Assembly: GCA_036877525.1 (NCBI GenBank)
Contig: JAZGTH010000104.1
Coordinates: forward strand, 2,326,001 to 2,390,000
Direction: 5' to 3'
DNA: 64,000 nucleotides
Origin: Chromobotia macracanthus
Taxonomy: Eukaryota; Chordata; Actinopteri; Cypriniformes; Botiidae
In this document: piece after piece, positions 58,201 to 64,000 of the stretch
Numbering within the stretch: position 1 is the first letter of the stretch
Layout: each line of letters begins with the position of its first letter
Translations under genes and position numbers: made by a program
The notes under the pieces: model-generated
Databases searched by the model: none
What the model was told of the DNA's origin: nothing
Seen by the model: only the letters and a program-made list of their open reading frames with translations

Positions 58201-59752
58201 AAGCTTTGAGAGAACTTTAAGGGAACGTTAGACAATGTTCTAAGAATGTTCCCTATTAGTTGCAGTCATTGAAATTCATAAAAGTTAGAGAATATTCTGT
58301 GATGAATATAATTTTGTTCTAGTTCAACTACAAACTGCTATTTGTGAGTTCAGTTTCTAGTAAAATAAAACTGAATTGTAATATGAAACAGGAATCTTGT
58401 CAGCTGGTAGAAATGTCAGCGTTTGTTTGAAGCACTCGTGTTTCAACACACTTTGATGTCCTGCAGCTCATAAGACTGTGGGGGCGATCGCCTGTCGTCC
58501 AGGCGGGGCGGTTCGGGTGTACGGGGATGAAACGGTGGACGCCGTGGCGACGGGCTCATACGTCCCGTACTGCTCCATGGCACACGCTCAGCTCTGTTTC
58601 CACGGCCACAGAGATGCTGTAAAATTCTTCGTTGCAGTTCCAGGTACGACATGTTCATGGTTAATGTGATGAACTACACCTGTGTGAACCTGATGAGAAC
58701 TGACTTCATACAGTAAAAATCACCTTGACAACAGGTAGTTACAATGGCACAGAATGACACTCTACATCAGAAGATAGAGAAGATTACTGCTGCAGAGAAG
58801 AACATCTTCAGCGGTGTTGATTTCTGTTTATTTCTGCTGTGTGTTATAATGACTGAATGAAACTCTGGTATCTTCTGTATGTTCTGCTTCAGGTCAGGTT
58901 ATTGTACCGGGAGCTGAAGGTTTATCTGAGAACTCCACAGAAACTCCAGCTTCAGATGGCAGGAACATGCTGGTCACGAGCGGAGGAGAGGGATACATTG
59001 ACTTCAGAATGGGTGAGATCTGTGATGGAAGAGATCTGATCATAAGCAGCATGTGGTCTTTTGATTTTTAAAGCTGAGAGCAAAGCAATGTTAGTTAATT
59101 TTTCCTGACGACATGAAGTCCAATTGAACTTCTGCTTTTCACAATCCTTCATCAGATCTCTGAAAGCACTTTTCATTTCTGCTGATGTTATTGAATTCAT
59201 GTGAGCATTGAAACAATAACTGATAATATTGCACTGCTCTATATATTCTCAGAATATACAGAAGATAAATAAATAGAATAGAATACAAACTAGTTGTCAC
59301 AAATATATATTTATAATTTTTAGCTTAACTCTCAGACAAATGTTATAAATGTGGGTTAAACTTACACTGAGAAATGTTTACTGACACCAGAAGCCTCAGT
59401 CTCCTCAATCCAGCGAACAATTTTCAGTTGTAAGAATGTTTCAATAACATCAAAATGTTATTTTAAAAGTTCTAGGAACATTCGAAATGTTCAGTCCGTA
59501 GCTATTTTAATGTAGATGTATTAAAACATTTTTTGTTTGTTATGAATGTTATTCAAACTTTTTAATACTTTAACGTTTGATATTTGTCTCACTCTTTCTC
59601 TCTCTGTCTCTCGGTCAGGTGATGAGGATGGTGGTGCAGGGCGAGATGATGATGAGGACTCAGTTGAAGGCACTCTGAAGCTGCAGTCAGCTCCTGTCAG
59701 ACCTGAGCGCAGTTATCTCATCGTCTGGCAGGTGTCTGTGGGCAGCGAGTGA
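38456..59752 (+). CDS. spag9: SPAG9 / JIP4, JNK-interacting vesicle scaffold, about 29 core exons; apparent one-base frameshift in exon 12
   Basis: JIP4 scaffolds JNK/p38 kinases and links kinesin-1 and dynein/dynactin to vesicles through RH1/RH2 and leucine-zipper coiled coils. Exons: 38456-38755, 42424-42544, 44103-44173, 44362-44450, 46586-46736, 48574-48733, 49566-49659, 49924-50045, 50829-50886, 50968-51120, 51408-51465, 51716-51845, 52396-52452, 52543-52707, 53101-53230, 53315-53404, 53522-53674, 53786-53945, 54084-54296, 54492-54681, 54787-54909, 55035-55115, 55709-55776, 55865-56013, 56090-56261, 56997-57110, 58467-58643, 58893-59012, 59619-59752. Frame-neutral extra exons may exist at 50229-50240, 50636-50665 and 57246-57278. 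About 1267 aa. RH1 is MSERVSGLASSIYREFERLI; the coiled coil runs through exons 1-4 and 9-11; a WD40-like C-terminal domain contains WLGAQNG, LADGTLAIFHRG and SFDAHPRKESQVRQLAW, and the protein ends SYLIVWQVSVGSE. HSIRCMTVVHDKVWCGYRN and PYCSMAHAQLCFHGH favour SPAG9 over MAPK8IP3. Exon 12 lacks one base (about 51746-51753), and a GC donor follows exon 15. Confidence 0.95.
39004..40567. repeat. 34-bp minisatellite in spag9 intron 1
   Basis: More than 45 units built from GTCAAGCAAGCAAACAAACA and AACAGAACAACACC, with shorter variants (CAAACAAACA blocks gained or lost in 4-bp steps). The array starts about 250 bp after the exon 1 donor. It is made almost entirely of A and C with few G, so several frames stay open for hundreds of codons, but none is a gene. 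Confidence 0.97.
43821..43955. repeat. About 50-bp tandem GGTTGCTAGGGCATTGCTAT repeat, spag9 intron 2
   Basis: Nearly three copies of GGTTGCTAGGGCATTGCTAT followed by a GCAGTTxTxAGGTGTTCT-like stretch. The same words recur at 23811-23880 and 63851-63925. Confidence 0.8.
44451..46452. repeat. 2-kb GA-rich minisatellite filling spag9 intron 4 from its first base
   Basis: The unit is GAGGCTGGGAGAGAGAGAGA with a variable number of GA steps (about 18-60 bp per unit). The plus strand is almost all purine, with CT only in GGCTGG. The array begins at the donor itself: exon 4 ends 44450 and the donor GTGAGGCTGG is the first unit. It ends about 130 bp before exon 5. Long open frames on both strands follow from the lack of stop codons and are not genes. 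Confidence 0.98.
49163..49450. mobile_element. MITE copy 2, spag9 intron 6
   Basis: It starts GCTAACAGGGAACGTTCTCA and ends TTGTTAGCTGGG, so the termini are inverted repeats. The interior carries AACGTT words and a central near-palindrome. There is no coding frame. Confidence 0.7.
52921..53098. repeat. CT-rich tract at the spag9 exon 15 acceptor
   Basis: Runs of CTCTCTCTCTTTCCCTCTCTG, about 24 bp per period, extend to the CAG acceptor at 53098-53100. The tract acts as an unusually long polypyrimidine stretch. Confidence 0.9.
55243..55553. mobile_element. MITE copy 3, spag9 intron 22
   Basis: It begins CCAGCGAACAATTTTAGG and ends TGTTCCCTGTTAGCTGGG. Both ends match the other copies as inverted repeats, in the orientation opposite to copy 2. 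Confidence 0.7.
56433..56766. mobile_element. MITE copy 4, spag9 intron 25
   Basis: Termini CCCAGCTAACGGGGAA and AAAATTGTTAGCTGGG form an inverted repeat. The interior is AT-rich with no frame. Confidence 0.75.
57304..57644. mobile_element. MITE copy 5, spag9 intron before exon 58467
   Basis: The best-preserved copy: CCCAGCTAACAGTTTTAGGT at the left and ACATTCTCTGTTAGCTGGG at the right, about 340 bp long. It lies only 26 bp after the optional 33-nt exon. Confidence 0.8.
57949..58264. mobile_element. MITE copy 6, same spag9 intron
   Basis: It opens CCCAACTAACAATTTCATG and closes GTTCCCTATTAGTTGC, slightly diverged at both ends. It lies about 300 bp from copy 5. Confidence 0.7.
59410..59576. 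mobile_element. MITE copy 7 (truncated), spag9 last intron
   Basis: The left end CCAGCGAACAATTTTCAG and internal TTCTAGGAACATTCGAAATG match the family. The right half is missing. Confidence 0.6.
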
Positions 59753-61690
59753 CTGACCAATCACAGCTGTGGCTTTAACTGAGGACTCCGCTCCTGGATC
59801 CATGTCACATTTCCATTTTCTCTTTATTACAGATATTAATAACAGTATTATTTCTAACAGATACATCACAATGAGTTCTTTAATATTTGTGGTTCAATGT
59901 TTATTTAATTGTTTTGTTTTAGACGACTCTGCATTTATACATGATAAGGTTTAGTGAACAGAAATCAGTGCTGAAATGAAGGAACAAAACGAAACTCCGC
60001 CCACAGCTGTATCACGAACGTTTACCGTTTCAGAACGAACGTGTACAGTCAAGAAGTGTTTACAACTGAAGTGTGTCATTTTATGAACATGTTTTATCTT
60101 TTTTACGGTAGCTGCTTTAGATATGTTTTGTATTTTGTTGTTTCTCTCAGCTGAAGGTGGAGAGATGAAGCCGTGTTTTGAGCACTATAGCAGTTGGTAG
60201 CATTGTGTAGTTCATACATAAAGAAACTCAGAGAGCTGTTTTTACTCTGTACGGCATAGATCTTGTTCGTTTCTCGCATGCACCTGTAACGTTCCTACAC
60301 AGATCTGGAGCTCCAGAAATATCTTCACTAATGCTAGAGCTCGCTGGCACTTTACAGACAGTGACAGACACTTTAAAAATGAACTAACATCTAGAAGGAG
60401 CAACATATGATTTTTTTTTAAGCTGAGAATTCCTTCCCTTTTACCAAAGGATGAAAAAGTCAAACAAATAGACCTAACAGATATTAAACAGCCTAGTAAT
60501 ATAACATTTCACACGGCTGAGGCTTTTAATGTTATGTGATTATCTTAAGATGACAAATGAAGGACAAAATAACATGAAATTAAAATGACAGGGATTGTAT
60601 AATAAAGTATTTGTATTTCTTGTGTTTAATATTTTGTTTGTTTTGTTTTGCATTCCAGATGACAGTGTTGGTTTTGTCTGTATTGTATGTTTAACTGCTC
60701 CAGGATCTGGCTTCCAGCGTGTATGTGATTTTTAATTCATTTTAGTTTGTTAACTCTAGTCGGAGTTTTGCGCTTCTTTTGCATCTCGTCTGTGCGACAC
60801 TTTAATCTGTATCTTGATGTCTGTCGAAACAAATGCAACATTATATTTGAATTTCATGTGTAAAGGCAGGAATTTTTTGTCCTTTTCTCTTCTTTGGAAT
60901 TCTGACACATAAAGGGAATTTTATATCAGTGTTGTTGCCATTCCATCCAGTATTTATGTTTTTAAAAGGAACTTTGTAGTTCAGAATGTAAGTTTTTACA
61001 CATCTGTTAACAAGACCAATATTATTTCTAATGAATCTGGCACCTTTAAATCACGATTATCTGTTTTCGTCCTGAAGGAACAGACTAATATTGTTGGCAG
61101 TATTTTACAGTATATAAACTCTGGATCATTTGAGATCAACACATTCATTATCTTAAGCTATGCATGTTTTTTTAAAGTACACTGCAGTTTGTTCAGATGT
61201 CTGTGTTTATCGCCCTGTTATGGGTGCTTGTGTGTGCATATGTGAGTGTGTGTCTGAGTGTTGTAGAAATGTTACTGCACTTGTGTGTGTAAATGAGTGT
61301 GTGTGTGTTTCAGTCTCTGTATCTCTTCTTACAGGACTGGCTGTGCGTGTCACAGCTTGTCATAACTGTGTTTTTGTCAAAGGTTTTGCTAAACTGCATC
61401 ATAGCCTTATTTTTAAACTATTAAACTCAGTTTCATGGGGAATTGACTTTCGTTGTTGTTGTTTTTTTCTCAGATACGCTTCAGATATATTATGTACTTA
61501 CTTTTTACAGTAATCACAAAGTGGAAGAAGTTTGTCTTGGGTTTTTTAGGTTCACAGCAATGGACTTGGTTTGTTTCCCTAAACGTCATCCAGAAATGAA
61601 TTTACAGATGTTTGTTAAAACTGCAGACTGGCAGTTCATTTGTTAACAGTGCTCTACATACTTTGTAACTTGCAGAAATAAAAAGGGTGG
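59753..61690 (+). other. spag9: spag9 3'UTR
   Basis: AT-rich sequence after the spag9 stop. AATAAA signals at 60601-60606 and 61677-61682 allow a short and a long 3'UTR. No other gene was recognised within it. Confidence 0.65.
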
Positions 61691-62084
61691 TTTCATGAGA
61701 CTAAAGGAACGGTTCACATAAAATATCAATTCTGTCTTGATTTACGGGCTTGTGTTTTATATTCAAGCCCTCAGAAGTCAAACAACAGTGTGCAGAACGG
61801 ACAGAAATGTGTTCACACACAATCTTATTCTCCACAATCTCTATCTCAAATCTGGCACCAGATTGTGTGTTTGTGTGAAATCTGACATCTGTGTCTGCTG
61901 CGACACACGGCAGGTCTGAATATGCTGAAGAAGAATGAGACAAATAATCAGCTGAACATTATTATTATACTGAAATGTATATGAACGCTTTCAGCAACAG
62001 AAATCAATGTGCCAGCGTATTTAATGTGGGTACTGACATTTTTGGGGATTGAGGGAACACGACAACAATCTCCATGATGAAAAT

Positions 62085-62170
62085 TCAATTCAAGTGTATT
62101 TCTAAAGGCCTTTCTCAGCACTTTTCACAGTTTGGCATTGTTGCAAAGCAGGTTTACAGAAAATTAAATC
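62085..62170. repeat. Common fish dispersed-repeat end
   Basis: Sequence of the type CAAGTGTATTTCTAAAGG, then TTCACAGTTTGG, then GCAAAGCAGGTTTACAGAAA, repeated widely in teleost genomes. The class was not assigned. Confidence 0.45.
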
Positions 62171-62308
62171 ATAACAATAAATAATAATGAATTTTATCAC
62201 GCACAGCAGAGATATAATAAGACAACAGTATAGGGATAACAAATAATACATAATACAGAAAAACTTTAAATACGGTACACAATGTTATTATAAATATTAT
62301 TGTTCGCA

Positions 62309-62322
62309 CCAGCAGGTGGCAG
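62309..62322 (+). promoter_or_regulatory. CTCF-type motif
   Basis: CCAGCAGGTGGCAG matches the CTCF core CCASYAGRKGGCRS at all 14 positions. It lies between the end of spag9 and a CpG/CRE patch. Confidence 0.6.
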
Positions 62323-62410
62323 CACTGCGCTGTTTCTCACACAGTGACGTCAGACGTGCAGCTGCTCTCACTGTGACGTGTGCGCGTTTACGTCATCACG
62401 TCACGTAAGT
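62323..62410 (+). promoter_or_regulatory. CRE-rich CpG patch, candidate promoter of a downstream gene
   Basis: It contains a palindromic TGACGTCA (62345-62352), GTGACGTG, TTACGTCATC and CACGTCACG within 70 bp, in a locally CpG-rich segment. CAC|GTAAGT near 62403 could be the donor of a noncoding first exon. The gene body would lie beyond the window. Confidence 0.45.
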
Positions 62411-64000
62411 CCATAAATCATGTTATTGCCTTCCACTTACAAAATCAATTATAATATTTGTTATGCTTTTAAAGGGATATTTATATGTATATCATAAATA
62501 TAACATTCATATAAGTATGAATGTATTAGACATAATGTTGCATATGTATTAGAATGATGTTTTTTATTATGTATTATGTATTATGTTTGTTTACAGTTTT
62601 GATCTCTGAATATTTTCAGCTTGTTTCTCGTCCTGCTGTACATGCACAGTTACTAGATCATTTCACACTTTCTCACGCTCAGGGAGGAATTGCATTGAAG
62701 TTTGTATGTGGGATTTATAATCTTTTAATGTGTTAGACTTCAGTCTCTTGCAGTGTGGACTCAGGAGCTTGTAAAGTCTGAAACAGGATCAGGGGGACAT
62801 CCTTCATCTTGGTCCCTTCATCTTCTAAACATTCATCTCTTCTGCTGACCTCGTGTTGTGATGTATATTTAGGTGAGGGTTTGTGCACGTGTGTGAAGCG
62901 TGAAGGTCTCGCAGTGCGTCATTATCTGTTTATTTATACACACACAACAGCTCGAGTGAGGGACCCTCAGTGTGTGTTTATCATCAGATGTGCGGCGGTT
63001 ACATCTGTTCTCACTCTAGAAATGTGCAAGTATAAGAAAGAAAAATCACAAACGTCAGTGTTTTTAATATCTCGGTGGTTTCTTCATACAATGACATTAA
63101 AAGACTATGCTGGAGTTGTTTTATGATACGAGTCTGAAATTGTCTTACTCTCCACATTATTTTGAAAGCTGTTACACTCTTACTGTATGCTGATAGTTTA
63201 GTTTGCCGACTCATTTGTGTCTGTTTTACTTCTCCTCAGGAGAAACATCTGAGATGATAAAGCTGAATTCATCCAGACACAAAGTCTTATGAGGTTTTCT
63301 GTTCTCTCAGTGTTTGTAAATGAAGTGAATGTAAATTCTCAGTCAGTTGGTTCGTCTGTTCTGCTTCTCATTACCGTCCCTCCGTTGACCTTTCTGCCCG
63401 TCTGTTTGTCTGTAATTTATCAGGCCTCTGAAAGCTGGAGTGATTCAGGATTTTTAATATCCCTGCACTGCACTCCAGTCCTGCAGCTACAGGCAGAAAG
63501 TGTGTGTGTGTGTACTCAGCATGTTTTTTTTGCTCGGCTCACAAAAGCGCCCCTAAATTTATCCTGACAGTCTCTGGGGAAAAGCTTAGAGAACAGAGCT
63601 CATAACCACAGAGGGGCCCACAAAGCACAAAACTAGAACAAGAGAGGCCCAGACAGTCTCTGAAACAAAACCTGACACGGACTCCCAGCAGATGCGGTCC
63701 ATGTTAACAGGTCAGAAATACAAGTTCTACCCTAACAATGAAGTCACAGATATAGAAAGTTTGTTTGATGAAACCATATTTTGGCTTTTTTTAAGAAAAT
63801 GTGAGACGTTTGTGTCTGTGCAAAACTCACTGCTAGGGTGCTAGATAAAAAACTACAGTGTTGAGGGTGGTTGCCAGGGTGTTGCTATGTAGTTGTTAAG
63901 TTGGTTGCTAGGGCTTCTGGGTAGTTTCTTACTGGCTGAAGTAAAATGACCCCTCCCGATAATATTCTGTTCTCCAGATATGGCGTATTCTCTGCATTAG
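62411..64000. other. Downstream sequence, no gene recognised
   Basis: AT-rich with short frames only and no family motifs in any frame. It includes the GTTGCTAGGG-type repeat at 63851-63925. If 62323-62410 is a promoter, this would be its first intron. Confidence 0.5.
63851..63925. repeat. GTTGCTAGGG-type dispersed repeat
   Basis: GGTTGCCAGGGTGTTGCTAT and TTGGTTGCTAGGGCTTCTGG match the repeats at 23811 and 43821. Confidence 0.55.

Noticed and set aside
38456..59752. Calling the large scaffold gene mapk8ip3 (JIP3) because of 16p13.3 synteny
   Set aside because: Diagnostic segments such as MTVVHDKVWCGYRN, RITALMVSC, PYCSMAHAQ and VKYNQPSVMKK match SPAG9/JIP4 rather than JIP3.
62554..63567. 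Short frames of 60-105 codons after the CRE patch
   Set aside because: Each is short, AT-rich and without motifs. None has both splice context and recognisable protein sequence.

Overview
The window is vertebrate nuclear DNA from a teleost fish, most likely a cyprinid or other otophysan. Genes have many small GT-AG exons, start in CpG-rich promoters, and carry fish-type SINE fragments, MITEs and large minisatellites in introns and flanks. No bacterial, organellar or viral gene was seen.

Layout. 1-1620: 3' flank of e4f1. 1621-6103 (-): e4f1, a 14-exon zinc-finger factor. 6241-9056: a 53-bp minisatellite of about 53 copies, butted against the e4f1 promoter. 9931-15360 (-): a hexosaminidase D-like gene with an N-terminal membrane anchor and an apparent one-base frameshift. 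16567-21015 (+): ciao3 (narfl), divergent from it. 22518-25346 (-): hagh, tail-to-tail with ciao3 and head-to-head with fahd1 (25976-26635, +). 27393-28662 (+): ndufb10, tail-to-tail with rps2 (29605-31043, -), which has a separate TOP-type 5'UTR exon. 32303-33885 (-): an unnamed single-V-domain immunoglobulin receptor with one tail YxxL motif. 34730-36825 (+): kdelr2-type KDEL receptor. 38456-59752 (+): spag9 (JIP4), about 30 exons over 21 kb, with a 1.5-kb minisatellite in intron 1, a 2-kb GA-rich minisatellite in intron 4, and several palindromic MITEs in later introns. 59753-61690: spag9 3'UTR. 62309-62410: a CTCF-type motif beside a CRE-rich CpG patch, probably the promoter of a gene lying beyond the window.

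Gene set. e4f1, ciao3, hagh, fahd1, ndufb10 and rps2 match the gene content of human 16p13.3, and the hagh/fahd1 and ndufb10/rps2 orientations are the same as in human. spag9 (human 17q21) and kdelr2 (human 7p22) lie beyond a synteny junction after rps2. The genes are mostly housekeeping: Fe-S assembly, glyoxalase, mitochondrial acylpyruvate/oxaloacetate metabolism, complex I, ribosome, ER retrieval and vesicle/kinase scaffolding. Promoters share CRE/ATF/E4F-type, YY1 and CCAAT motifs.

Two conserved reading frames (hexd-like exon 6, spag9 exon 12) each lack one base. In spag9 this points to residual assembly indels rather than gene decay. Exon boundaries were set by hand from splice motifs, reading phase and remembered family sequence; no alignment was run. 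No previously undescribed gene system was found. The most unusual items are the minisatellites, the Ig receptor and the membrane-anchored HEXD-like enzyme.
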